A DNA stretch of 40,465 bases from Bacteroidales bacterium. Lineage in GTDB: Bacteria > Bacteroidota > Bacteroidia > Bacteroidales > F082. This document shows, piece by piece, positions 28,093 through 37,399 of this stretch. The notes beneath the pieces were generated by a model, which was given only the letters and a program-made list of their open reading frames with translations, searched no databases and had not been told where the DNA came from. The position numbers and the translations under genes were made by a program. The stretch's first letter is position 1, and each line of letters starts with the position of its first letter. The stretch lies in contig JAGYLH010000021.1 in the NCBI GenBank assembly GCA_018400955.1, positions 1 to 40,465 of the forward strand. The letters run 5' to 3'.

Positions 28093-28100
28093 TAACTTTG
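28093..28100 (+). promoter_or_regulatory. -7 promoter element before the AbgT-type gene
   Basis: TAACTTTG matches TAnnTTTG 23 bases before the ATG at 28124. The nearest TTG (28065-28067) is 25 bases upstream, slightly beyond the usual spacing. The 185-base gap 27939-28123 also contains GCGGGTTT/AAACCCGC arms (27938-27945, 28029-28036), which may mark the regulator's 3' end. Confidence 0.4.
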
Positions 28101-28123
28101 CGCGCTTAATCCTCCAACACCTT

Positions 28124-29718
28124 ATGCGTATGCCCGATAAGTCAGGACAAACCAAAAAAACCCTCTTTGCCAGGTTTCATGTAGTTGAAGTAGGGGGTAA
28201 TGCCCTGCCACATCCGGCCAGCTTGTTCGGACTGCTTGCTTTGGCTGTTTTGTTGCTTTCCGATTGGCCATTATTTTTCATGGCAGGCCATACACCCCGC
28301 TACTCAGGAAACGGTAAACATCATTAGCCTGCTATCGAAAGAAGGGGTCCACCGGATTTTTCTCGAAATGGTGGATAACTACACAGGATTTGCCCCTTGG
28401 GCATTGTTATGGTGGCCCTGCTCGGTATTGGTATCGCTGAAAGCAGTGGGCTGATAGGTGCTGCCATCAGGCTTTTCGTGATCAAGGCACCCGCTAAAAT
28501 GCTCACTTTCGTCATTGTACTGGCTGGAATTTTATCGAATACAGCTCTGATTTGGGTTATGCTGATTATTCCCCTGGCCGGCATCATTTTCCATGCCGTT
28601 GGCCGACATCCCATTGCGGGCATGGCAGCAGCTTTTGCAGGCGTTTCGGGCGGTTTCAGTGCCAATTTATTCATTGGGACCATCGATCCGCTGCTCGCAG
28701 GCCTTTCAACTGAATCGGCGCGTATCCTCGACGAGAGCTATTATGTGTTGCCCACGGCCAACTATTATTTTATGGCTGTATCAACCTTTCTGATTGCCTT
28801 TTAGCCACCTGGATTTCTAACCGTATTATCGAACCAAGATTGGGAAAATACACCGGTGATGTCCTGGCAGAACCCATCAACCCGCTGACTGACAGGGAGT
28901 GAAAGGCCTTGCGTTGGGCTTGTTTTTTGGCATAAGGCCTGATAGCCCTGGATCCTACTGACGACCTTGCCTGAGAACATTCCGCGGGCCCGGACAATTC
29001 ACTGTTGCGCTCCCCTTTGCTGGAAAGGTTTTATAGCCTTGTTGTTCTTGCTGCCGTGGCAGCTTGGGGATACTTTATGGGGCCCATCACTGGCAAATTC
29101 AAGAGCGATGCCGATGTGGTGAAAGGTATGGTAGAAAGTTTTAAAACCCTGGCCGCCTTTATGGTGTTGGTGTTTTTTGCAGCACAGTTTGTGGCCTATT
29201 TTAAATGGAGCCATTTGGGCCTCGTTATTGCCATCGAAGGGGCTGATATGTTGCAGCGTATGAATATTGGGATGATTCCTTTGCTCATTATGTTTATCAT
29301 ACTGTCTGGTTTTATCAATATGTTTATGGGCAGTGCTTCGGCCAAATGGGCTATTTTGGGGCCTGTGTTCATCCTTACAAGCGGTGTTGCTAGGCTATTC
29401 CCCGAATTGTCGCAAGTCGTTTTCCGTATTGGCGACAGCGTTACCAATATCATCTCGCCCATGATGAGTTTCTCTTTGCGTTGATTATTGTGTGTATTTT
29501 GAGAAATACGAAAAAAAAGCCGGTATCGGAAACGCTCATTTCCTACAATGTTGCCTTATTCCATTCTCTTGTTTGTATTTTGGTCGATACTTCTGGTGGG
29601 CTGGGCACTGCTCAACTTGCCATTGGGCCCAAGTGCAATTCCATTTATTATTATGAAGGCTTCTGAGCCGATGACGGAAGCATTAGTTTTTATCAGTTTT
29701 GATTGTGAAAATTCTTAA
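28124..29718 (+). pseudogene. AbgT-family transporter (p-aminobenzoyl-glutamate type), reading frame broken many times
   Basis: Reassembled across frames, the protein follows the AbgT family from end to end: GNALPHPASLFGLLALAVLL; HPATQETVNIISLLSKEGV with [81 protein letters not shown]; and MGSASAKWAILGPVF with RIGDSVTNIISPMMS. Breaks fall near 28285, 28395, 28800, several times in 28900-29000, and near 29475-29550. Conserved residues between breaks are well kept, with no large deletion. This suggests poor local sequence rather than old decay, but I label it by what the sequence shows. AbgT proteins import p-aminobenzoyl-glutamate or export sulfonamide-like compounds. The C-terminal limit is uncertain (stop at 29664-29666 or 29716-29718). 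Confidence 0.75.
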
Positions 29719-29888
29719 AACGAAAGTTTTATGCTGCAAAAGAAAAAGTTACTAATTGCTAACACTATTAGCGGAGCTTATGGCCATGTCTTATTGGTAA
29801 ATAGGTTTATAGCTTTGTTTACAAATGGCCATCTGTTTTTGATTGATTGATGAAATCAACTAAGCCTACCTCATAACTTGTGCGCATA

Positions 29889-29923
29889 TTGACCAATCTA
29901 AGTGCCCAAAATCACTATTTTTG
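29889..29923 (+). promoter_or_regulatory. Probable parE promoter
   Basis: TATTTTTG (29916-29923) fits the -7 consensus 17 bases before the parE ATG, with TTG at 29889-29891, a spacing of 24 bases. A start this close would give a very short leader. The rest of the 222-base gap 29719-29940 shows nothing recognisable. Confidence 0.35.
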
Positions 29924-29940
29924 TCGAAATTTTTCATAAA

Positions 29941-31781
29941 ATGTCAGAAAACTATACCGAAGCAAAGCATACGGTCGCTTGACTGGAAAGAGCATATTAG
30001 GTTACGCCCGGGTATGTATATCGGAAAACTCGGGCGATGGCACCTCCCACGATGATGGAATTTATGTGCTGTTGGGCTGGAAATCATCGACAATTCAATT
30101 GACGAGTATGTGATGGGCCATGGCAAAACAATCGAAATCAGCATCAACGAAAGTCGGGTAAGTGTGCGCGATTGTGGCGCGGCATGCCGTTGGGCGGGGC
30201 GCGACGACCGCGTTAGTAAGATAAATACAGGTGCCAAATACGACTCAAAGTTTTTAAAAAGCAGTGGGCCTCAATGGCGTAGGATCCAAAGCTGTGAATG
30301 CCATGTCGAGCTGGTTCAAGGCGCAATCAATCCGGGAGGGGCAAACAAAAATTGTGGAATACGGCAAAGGCGAGCTGCCGCTGGATGCCCCCATTGCTCC
30401 CAATGATGAACGTCCGGGAAGCATTATTTCCCTTTGAACCTGATGAGGAGATTTTTTGGAAAATATCGTTACTCTTTGAATATGTCGAGGAAATGCTGTG
30501 GAATTATGTGTTTAACAACGGCCTCTTACGATTATTTTCTACCGGCAGAATTCCCAGGCCAAAACGGCTTGCCTGACCTGCTCGAACGCAATATGGCCGG
30601 CCCCGAAACGAGACTTTATCCCATTGTGCATATCCGCGAGTTGATTTTGAGTGTGCATTCACCTACAGCAACAACACCTATACAACGAAGAGTATTATTC
30701 CTTGTAAACGGGCGTCACCACGCAAGGGGGCACGCATCAGCCGCTTTCCGCGAAGCCATCGTAAAAACGATACGAATTTACAACAAGGATTACGACACCG
30801 CTGACATCCGCACCACTCGTGGCTGCCATCAGTATCAAGGTGCAGGAGCCTGCCTTTTGAGTCGCAAACAAAAAACCAGCACCAGTTCAACTATTGAGCA
30901 AGGCGGCAAACAATCCGCAAATTATATTGGTGTGAGATTATCAAGCGCACCTGACAACTACCTGCCATGAATCACGACACAGCGGAGGCCTTGATGAGGA
31001 AAACTGGCAGAGCGAAAAGGAAGGCAAGGACATGGCCAATATCAAAAAGCTGGCCCGTGAAAGTGTAAAAAAAGCCAGTTTGCACAACAAAAAATTGCGC
31101 GATTGCCGCCTCCATTTCAGTACAAACCACGAGAACCGACTGGAAACAACGCTTTTTATCACCGAGGGCGATTCCGCTTCGGGCAGCATCACCAAAAGCC
31201 GTGATGTACAAACACAGGCTGTTTTTAGCTTGAAAGGCAAGCCTTTGAACTGCTTTGGGCTTTCAAAGAAAATTGTTTACGAAAACGAAGAGTTTAATTT
31301 GTTGCAGGCCGCACTCAATATCGATGAATCGCTCGAAAACCTGCGCTACAACAATATCGTAATCGCTACTGATGCCGATGTGGATGGTATGCACATCCGT
31401 TTGCTTCTGCTTACTTTTTTTCTTCAATTTTATCCGGACCTGGTCCGTACAGGGCATGTCTATATTCTGCAAACCCCGCTTTTCAGGGTGCGCAACAAAA
31501 AGGAAACCATCTATTGCTATTCAGAGGATGAGCGTATTACAGCTATAAAAAAACTGGGTGTTAATCCCGAAATCACGAGGTTTAAGGGCCTGGGCGAAAT
31601 TTCGCCAGATGAATTCAGGCATTTTATTGGCCCCAGTATGCGGCTCGACCCGGTGATTTTAAAACGAGATTTGTCTGTTGCCGATATGTTGTCGTTTTAT
31701 ATGGGTAAAAACACACCCGACCGGCAAACTTTTATTATCGACAACCTGCGTTTTGATGATGATTTGATACCGTTGAATTAA
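29941..31781 (+). pseudogene. parE: DNA topoisomerase IV subunit B (type IIA), 5' two-thirds frameshifted
   Basis: The ATPase subunit of topoisomerase IV, which separates linked daughter chromosomes. From about 31032 onward the frame is clean: [17 protein letters not shown] (TOPRIM), [37 protein letters not shown] (metal-binding DxD), [13 protein letters not shown] and the C-terminal [16 protein letters not shown]. Upstream, ParE can be read only by changing frame about every 50-100 bases: [55 protein letters not shown], then SIISFEPDEEIF and IEQGG. Every break I traced is mended by one added base, and the order and spacing match a full-length gene of about 620 codons. As parE is normally essential, sequence error is the leading explanation; a second copy elsewhere would be the alternative. 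Confidence 0.85.
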
Positions 31782-31867
31782 GACCTGACAGGTTTCAGAC
31801 CTAACAGGTTTCTAAAACCTGTTAGGTCTTAAAAAACCTGTTAGGTCTGAAAAAACCTGTAAGGCCT
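31781..31867. repeat. Cluster of five palindromic repeat units between parE and the GH3 gene
   Basis: Five 15-base units of AGACCTAACAGGTTT or its reverse complement occur at 31781-31795, 31797-31811 (forward) and 31815-31829, 31834-31848, 31853-31867 (reverse). Units 2 and 3 form a perfect 15-bp stem with a CTA loop. Units 1 and 5 carry small changes (GACAGG; GTAAGGCCT). Similar ACCTGNNAGGTTT palindromes are frequent intergenic repeats in Bacteroidota genomes. The stem is not followed by a T run; mRNA end protection or a mobile repeat remnant is possible. Confidence 0.85.
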
Positions 31868-31888
31868 TGAAAATTAACAAACAATAAA

Positions 31889-34849
31889 ATGAACAGTCCA
31901 CGCCCGATATTTCTACTCATCTTCTCCCTTGTAATAGGCTTGTCATCTGTAAATCAGCTTCACGCGCAAGCAATAAGCCTGGAAGCCTCAGCGGATGAAA
32001 CCCGATGGGTAGATTCGGTTTACAACAGCCTCAGCCTGGACCAACGCATCGCCCAGTTGCTTGTTGTCAGGGCCAACCAACCCAATCAGGAATACGACAG
32101 CCGGATTGACGAATGGATCAGGCATTATAATATCGGGGGGGTCACTTTTTTCAAAGGGAAGCCCGAAACCCAACTGATACAAACCAACCGCTGGCAACAA
32201 ATTTCCAAAACCCCTTTATTGGTTTCAATGGATGCTGAATGGGGATTGGCCATGCGTCTTGATGGTACCGTTTCATACCCTTTACAAATGACACTCGGCG
32301 CGGTACAGGATAATCGTCTTATAGGGTTGATGGGCAAGCAGATAGCCGAGCAATGCCAGCGCATGGGCATCCATATGAATTTTGCCCCTGTTGTGGATGT
32401 GAACAACAATCCGGCAAATCCTGTGATTGGGATGCGTTCGTTTGGCGAAGATCCTGAAATGGTCAGTCTCAAAGGCTTTGCCTACGCACATGCCCTGCAG
32501 CTCAACGGCATCATTGCAACTGCCAAGCATTTTCCCGGACACGGCGACACCTACCTCGATTCGCATTATACATTGCCTTCCATAATGCATAAGCGCAAAC
32601 ATTTGGAAAATAACGAGTTGTATCCTTTCCAGCAGCTTATTGCCCACGAACTGGGTGGTGTAATGATAGCCCATTTGTATATGCCTGCTTTCGAAAAGCG
32701 CGAAAACCTGGCTGTTTCCCTTTCTGAAAATGTTGTAACAAAGCTGTTGAAAGAAGAAATGGGTTTTAAAGGGCTGGTGGTTACTGATGCCCTTGACATG
32801 AAAGGTGTGACGAATTATTTTCCAAGCGGTCAGATTGAGTTGAAAGCACTCGAAGCCGGAAACGATATATTGCTGCTTCCCGAAGATGTCCCGACAGCGG
32901 TTGCCACCATTCGCAAAGCCATTGAAGATGGTGAATTGCCGATGAAAAGACTGGAAGAAAGTTGCCGCAAGGTGCTCAGCTATAAGTACAAGGTAGGCTT
33001 GCATGCCTATCGGCCATCTTTCCCCGAAAACCTAAAGAATGATTTGAACAGGCCCGACTATTACCAGCTTGTTGATCGCCTGTTTGAAGAGGCCATTACC
33101 ATTGTGAAAAATGACGATGAGCTGTTGCCATTGAAATCAGCTGATACCCTCAATGTGGCGAGCTTGGCAATTGGTTATGGCAAGGTGACGGATTTTCAAC
33201 TGACTTTACAAGAAAATGGCCTGACAACAGTGCAGTTTCATCTGCCCCGCAACCCTTCTGATGAGGAAATTCAAACCATGCACAACCGCCTGAAGGATTT
33301 TGATTTGCTTATTGTAAGCATACAAAACACAAACATACTGGCCGGTCGTAAGTTTGGAATAGATGACAAATCCATCGCTTTTGTTGATAGGCTTTCCAAG
33401 GAAACAGATGTAGTGCTCAACCTTTTTGCCTCGCCTTATGCTCTTGATTTTTTTGAGCAACTTAAAAGGGTGAAAGCCATCCTGGTTTCGTATCAGGACA
33501 GGCGGGATGCGGAAAGGATTTCGGCACGGATTATCACAGGTAAAGTACCAGGAAAGGGCCGTTTGCCTGTTTCTATTGGGAAAGAATTTCCATTTGGGAC
33601 AGGATTTGATACGGAAGTGTTGGCTGCTATGCCCGAAAAGCCGAGCCCGAATTTGGAGATTGACCAGCAGATTTTGCTAAAGATTGATTCGGTAATTATC
33701 GATGCGATAGACAAAAAGGTCTTTCCCGGTTGTCAGGTGATTGCTGCTGTGGACGAGCAGGTTTTTTTCAATAAAAGCTACGGCCACCACACCTATGAGG
33801 AACTTCAGGTAGTGCAGCCAACTGATGTTTATGATCTGGCTTCATTGACCAAAATTTTGGCATCTACTTTGGCTGTCATGAAGCTTTATGAAGATGGCCG
33901 GCTTGAACTAACTGATGAATTAGGGAAGTATTTTCCTTACCTGAAGGGCACCACCAAGGAGAACATCAAGCTGATTGATATACTGACCCACCAATCAGGT
34001 TTTGATGGCTGGATTCCTTTTTTTATCGAAACCCTGGATGAAAATGGCCCAAAAAAAGATCTGTATTCCGATAAAATGTCGATGGCATTTCCTTTTCGGG
34101 TGGCAGAAAATATGTATATGGCCCGCCACTACAAGAACGAAATATTCAGGCTCATTGCTGCTTCCGAAATGAAAAAAAAAGAATACCGCTACAGCGATAT
34201 GGGCTTCTATTTTATTCCCGAATTGGTTGAGTTAATTACAAATCAAACATTTGAGGTATTTCTGCAGGAAAACTTTTACCAGCCCATGGGATTGGGTCGT
34301 ATGCTTTTCAGGCCACGATACAGTTTGGGTATGGACGAAATTATTCCAACGGAAATTGACACCACCTTCAGGCGGCAAATGCTTCAGGGTGATGTGCACG
34401 ATCAGGGGGCAGCCATGTTAGGCGGCATTTCAGGACATGCCGGTCTGTTTTCAAATGCTATGGAAGTGATGGCTATTATGCAGATGTTGTTGAACGAAGG
34501 CAGTTTGGATGGCTATCAATACCTCAAACCTGAAACAGTACAATATTTCAATACAGCACATTTCGCGAAAAATAAAAATCGTCGGGGCATTGGCTTCGAC
34601 AAACCCCCGCTCGACAAACCACGATTTCGTACCCCCGCAGATGCTGCTTCCCTTCAAAGCTATGGACATACAGGCTTTACAGGCACCTTTGCCTGGGCTG
34701 ACCCCCAGAATAAATTAATCGTTGTATTTTTGTCCAATCGGGTGCATCCGGATAGTAACAACAACGCCATCAGTCGTATGAATATTCGAACGAATATCCA
34801 TCAGTTGTTTTATGAGGCTGTTGCAAAACCTGATGAACTTATAAATTGA
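31889..34849 (+). CDS. GH3 beta-N-acetylglucosaminidase (NagZ-type) fused to a serine beta-lactamase-like domain
   Basis: A signal peptide ends NQLHAQA. The GH3 part (about 30-370) has KHFPGHGDTYLDSH at residue 213, whose Asp224-Ser-His226 is the catalytic dyad typical of NagZ enzymes, and nucleophile Asp300 in VVTDALDMKG. A GH3 C-terminal sandwich domain follows (about 375-575). The last 375 residues are a class C beta-lactamase/esterase-like domain with Ser652-Leu-Thr-Lys655, YSD near residue 771 in place of YxN, and HTGFTGT in place of KTG. NagZ enzymes cut GlcNAc from muropeptides, so periplasmic cell-wall recycling with a linked peptidase or esterase activity is likely. At 986 residues this matches a fusion found across Bacteroidota. 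It is not an obvious part of the PUL. Confidence 0.92.
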   Translation: MNSPRPIFLLIFSLVIGLSSVNQLHAQAISLEASADETRWVDSVYNSLSLDQRIAQLLVVRANQPNQEYDSRIDEWIRHYNIGGVTFFKGKPETQLIQTNRWQQISKTPLLVSMDAEWGLAMRLDGTVSYPLQMTLGAVQDNRLIGLMGKQIAEQCQRMGIHMNFAPVVDVNNNPANPVIGMRSFGEDPEMVSLKGFAYAHALQLNGIIATAKHFPGHGDTYLDSHYTLPSIMHKRKHLENNELYPFQQLIAHELGGVMIAHLYMPAFEKRENLAVSLSENVVTKLLKEEMGFKGLVVTDALDMKGVTNYFPSGQIELKALEAGNDILLLPEDVPTAVATIRKAIEDGELPMKRLEESCRKVLSYKYKVGLHAYRPSFPENLKNDLNRPDYYQLVDRLFEEAITIVKNDDELLPLKSADTLNVASLAIGYGKVTDFQLTLQENGLTTVQFHLPRNPSDEEIQTMHNRLKDFDLLIVSIQNTNILAGRKFGIDDKSIAFVDRLSKETDVVLNLFASPYALDFFEQLKRVKAILVSYQDRRDAERISARIITGKVPGKGRLPVSIGKEFPFGTGFDTEVLAAMPEKPSPNLEIDQQILLKIDSVIIDAIDKKVFPGCQVIAAVDEQVFFNKSYGHHTYEELQVVQPTDVYDLASLTKILASTLAVMKLYEDGRLELTDELGKYFPYLKGTTKENIKLIDILTHQSGFDGWIPFFIETLDENGPKKDLYSDKMSMAFPFRVAENMYMARHYKNEIFRLIAASEMKKKEYRYSDMGFYFIPELVELITNQTFEVFLQENFYQPMGLGRMLFRPRYSLGMDEIIPTEIDTTFRRQMLQGDVHDQGAAMLGGISGHAGLFSNAMEVMAIMQMLLNEGSLDGYQYLKPETVQYFNTAHFAKNKNRRGIGFDKPPLDKPRFRTPADAASLQSYGHTGFTGTFAWADPQNKLIVVFLSNRVHPDSNNNAISRMNIRTNIHQLFYEAVAKPDELIN

Positions 34850-34891
34850 AATGTTATATAGTAAATTGAATAAAACTCATTTATAACGTCT

Positions 34892-35726
34892 ATGAAAAAG
34901 CAATTGACTACCGCTCTTATTTGGGTCTTTTCGTTTATTTTTATGCTGATGCTGGCTGTTTATCAGCGTATGACCGGCCCCACGCATCCGCTGCGCGGAA
35001 AGGTAGAATTAAACGGTGAAACCTATAAGTATAAATTTCTTCGCAGCCATGATACAGGCATTGATGCTCCTTTGAAATGGAAGTGCCTGAAGGGGCTGTA
35101 GCCATTTTCAGATATAAGCGTTTTAAGAGCTTTGATGAATGGACTGCCGTTGAGGTAAAACCGGAAAATGGCGTAGTGAAAATAGCAGTCCCCTCACAAC
35201 CGCCGCCGGAAAGGTGGAATACCAGGTTGCCTTGCTGTATAAGGATAAATCCTATCCACTTACCGATGAGCCCGTTATCATCAGGTATAAAGGTAGTGTA
35301 CCTGGTTTTGTCCTGATTCCTCATATCATTTTTATGTTTCTGGCCATGGTGCTTAGTGTGCGCACAGGCATAGAGGCACTGCTCAACAGACCGCACATTT
35401 TCCGACTGACAAGCATTACACTCTTGTTCTTGTTTTTGGGGGGATTGGTGTTTGGCCCCATTGTGCAGAAATATGCATTTGATGCTTATTGGACAGGTTG
35501 GCCCTGGGGCACTGATTTAACAGACAACAAAACAATCGTGGCTTTTATTTTCTGGCTGACTGCCTGGATTGTTTTGTACCGCAGGCGCCGGAACAGGATA
35601 TGGCCCGTTTTGGCCATGGTGGCGATGCTCGCAGCCTACCTCATTCCACACAGTATGCTGGGTTCTGAACTCGATTTCAGGGAATTGGAAGCTGAACAAA
35701 TGGAACAAAAGGAGATAAGCCAATGA
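34892..35726 (+). CDS. Conserved membrane protein of unknown function (two frameshifts)
   Basis: I do not recognise the family by name. The repaired protein of about 278 residues has an N-terminal TM or signal helix (ALIWVFSFIFMLMLAVYQR), a soluble beta-rich extracytoplasmic domain (about 30-135; LRGKVELNGETYKYKFLRSH, AIFRYKRFKSFDEWTAVEV), then four hydrophobic helices including FVLIPHIIFMFLAMVLSVRT, with a Glu-rich tail. Frames change near 35077 (an AAA run before ATGGAAGTGCC) and near 35205 (a CCGCCGCCGG run); one extra base at each restores the reading. Its stop overlaps the rhomboid start (ATGA at 35723-35726), so the pair is translationally coupled and may act together. Confidence 0.7.
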
Positions 35727-36331
35727 CATATTTTATTATCGGAATCACTGTAATCGTTTCTTTTATTGCCTTTTCAAATCCTGATTTGTTTGGCAGATTG
35801 AGCTTTAACCCCTGGATGATTAGGGAGCGCAAACAAAGCTGGCGATTTATTACGCATGGTTTTATTCATGTGGGTTGGGCACATTTGTTTATCAATATGT
35901 TTGTGCTGTTTTCGTTTGGGCGTATGGTCGAAACATCATTTGAAGTGATTTTCGGTCCCGGGAAAGGTTTGTTTCATTACGCTTTGCTCTATTTCGGGGC
36001 AATTCTTTTTTCTTCCTTACTCGATTTTGGCAAACAAAAACACAATCCAAACTATGATGCCGTAGGTGCTTCGGGTGCCGTGGCGGCTGTTGTTTTTGCA
36101 AGCATTATCCTTTCGCCAAAAAGCACCTTGTTTATTTTTCCGCTTCCAATTCCCATCCCGGCTTTTATTTTTGGGATACTCTACCTGGCTTATTCAGCCT
36201 ATATGGGCAAAAGGGGAGGGGACAATATTGGCCACAATGCCCACTTTTTGGGTGCCGTGTATGGTGTCCTGCTCACCATAATCCTTGAACCTGCCCTGAT
36301 TGGCATGTTTTTCAGGCAGTTTGGTGGTTGA
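35723..36331 (+). CDS. Rhomboid-family intramembrane serine protease
   Basis: A 202-residue protein with about six TM helices. Rhomboid marks are HGFIHVGWAHLFINM (His and Asn of the oxyanion region), nucleophile Ser117 in GASGAVAAV, and His174 in GHNAHFLGAVYG, which completes the Ser-His dyad. Rhomboids cut membrane proteins within or next to their TM helices. The short N-terminus lacks a cytoplasmic domain. It overlaps the preceding membrane protein by four bases, which makes that protein a candidate partner or substrate. The substrate cannot be told from sequence. Confidence 0.92.
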   Translation: MTYFIIGITVIVSFIAFSNPDLFGRLSFNPWMIRERKQSWRFITHGFIHVGWAHLFINMFVLFSFGRMVETSFEVIFGPGKGLFHYALLYFGAILFSSLLDFGKQKHNPNYDAVGASGAVAAVVFASIILSPKSTLFIFPLPIPIPAFIFGILYLAYSAYMGKRGGDNIGHNAHFLGAVYGVLLTIILEPALIGMFFRQFGG

Positions 36332-36411
36332 TTTTGATTATAAAAATGAGTGTAACTAATAAGTGTGTTGAAAAGCAATAGTGATAAGGGTTATCTTCAA
36401 TCTTGTCTAGC

Positions 36412-36507
36412 CTTTGTGTAACTTTGTACTTCTCTGCGCTTCCGCTGTGCGGAATTGTGATAGCTGTTTCACAAAGAGCCACAAAGAAGACACTGATTTA
36501 CACAAAG
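36412..36507. repeat. Intergenic inverted repeat CTTTGTGTAA/TTACACAAAG
   Basis: Exact 10-base arms lie at 36412-36421 and 36498-36507 in the 239-base gap 36332-36570 between the rhomboid and SDR genes; the DNA between contains further ACAAAG copies. It looks like a decayed intergenic repeat. Nothing else is recognisable in this gap. Confidence 0.45.
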
Positions 36508-36570
36508 TAATGTTGAAGCTTATTATAAATTTTAGCATTGATTATTTACAAATGATTTATATTCCTGCTT

Positions 36571-37347
36571 ATGAACCTGAATTTAAAAGATAAACTGTTT
36601 ATTGTGTGTGGTGCCGGCAGCGGTTTTGGCCGAGCCACAGCCGAAAAGCTATTGGATGAAGGTGCCCGTGTGATTGCTATTGCCCGCACAGCTGACGTTA
36701 TGGAATCCTTTGCAGCACAGCATCCTGAAAAACTGATTGGCATTGTCGGGGATATCACACTGGAATCAACACAGGATCGTGTAATAGAACAATGCGGAAC
36801 TTCACCCGTTGACGGGGTTTTGGTGAATGCAGGCGGTCCGCCGGCCATGTCGTTCCTCGAAAGTAAAATGGACGATTGGGATCAGGCATGGGGCCAACTG
36901 GTCAGGTGGAAAGTAGCCTTTGTTAAGAAAGTTATTCCCCTGATGCAGGCGCATGCCTATGGGCGCATCGTATTTGTTGAAAGCGTTTCGGTGAAGCAAC
37001 CGGTCGAAAATCTGGTGCTGAGCAATTCCTTGCGCATGGCGGTGGTTGGGTTTGTCAAAACGCTGTCAACAGAAGTGGCCGGACAAAACATCACTTTAAA
37101 CATTTTAGCACCCGGCTATCACAATACAGCGGCCATGCAACGCTTGTTTGTTAAAAAAGCCAAGATCATGCAGATTACGGAACAAGAAGCCAAACATAGT
37201 TTCGAGCAATCTATTCCCGTTGGTAAGATGGGCGAAGCCTACGAAATGGCTGAATTGGCCGCATGGCTGCTTTCGCCCAATTCGCGTTATGTTACGGGGC
37301 AAACCTTTAGTCATGATGGCGGCATTGTGCGGGGTGTTTTTGGGTAA
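36571..37347 (+). CDS. SDR-family protein with substituted catalytic Tyr/Lys
   Basis: A 258-residue Rossmann-fold short-chain dehydrogenase/reductase. The cofactor motif is GAGSGFG (residues 14-20); Arg39 in AIARTAD suggests NADPH; LVNAGG lies at 85-89. Ser138 in FVESVSVKQ is kept, but the usual YxxxK is read as Ser151-x3-Arg155 (LSNSLRMA). A branch of SDR proteins annotated as 3-oxoacyl-ACP reductase-like shares this LSNxxR pattern, so the change is probably real. The C-terminal YVTGQTFSHDGG is standard. The gene stands alone. Activity as an ordinary reductase is doubtful; the substrate is unknown. Confidence 0.85.
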   Translation: MNLNLKDKLFIVCGAGSGFGRATAEKLLDEGARVIAIARTADVMESFAAQHPEKLIGIVGDITLESTQDRVIEQCGTSPVDGVLVNAGGPPAMSFLESKMDDWDQAWGQLVRWKVAFVKKVIPLMQAHAYGRIVFVESVSVKQPVENLVLSNSLRMAVVGFVKTLSTEVAGQNITLNILAPGYHNTAAMQRLFVKKAKIMQITEQEAKHSFEQSIPVGKMGEAYEMAELAAWLLSPNSRYVTGQTFSHDGGIVRGVFG

Positions 37348-37376
37348 AAAAAGGCCGCACAGTTTCTTGTGCGGCC
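37346..37376 (-). terminator. Intrinsic terminator for the glutathione peroxidase gene
   Basis: Read on the - strand, GGCCGCACA-type arms (37353-37361 and 37368-37376) form a 9-bp GC-rich stem with a six-base loop, followed by seven T residues (37352-37346). It lies 24 bases past the peroxidase stop and overlaps the last bases of the convergent SDR gene. Confidence 0.85.
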
Positions 37377-37399
37377 CCATCATGAAAAACCCAATTGAA

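Noticed and set aside
31781-31867. Repeat cluster as a CRISPR array
   Set aside because: Units are only 15 bases, alternate in orientation and are separated by 1-4 bases, leaving no spacers.
32282-33004. 240-codon open frame on the - strand opposite the GH3 gene
   Set aside because: It lies wholly inside a well-conserved GH3 coding region, and its translation is low-complexity His/Phe/Ile-rich with no recognisable motif.
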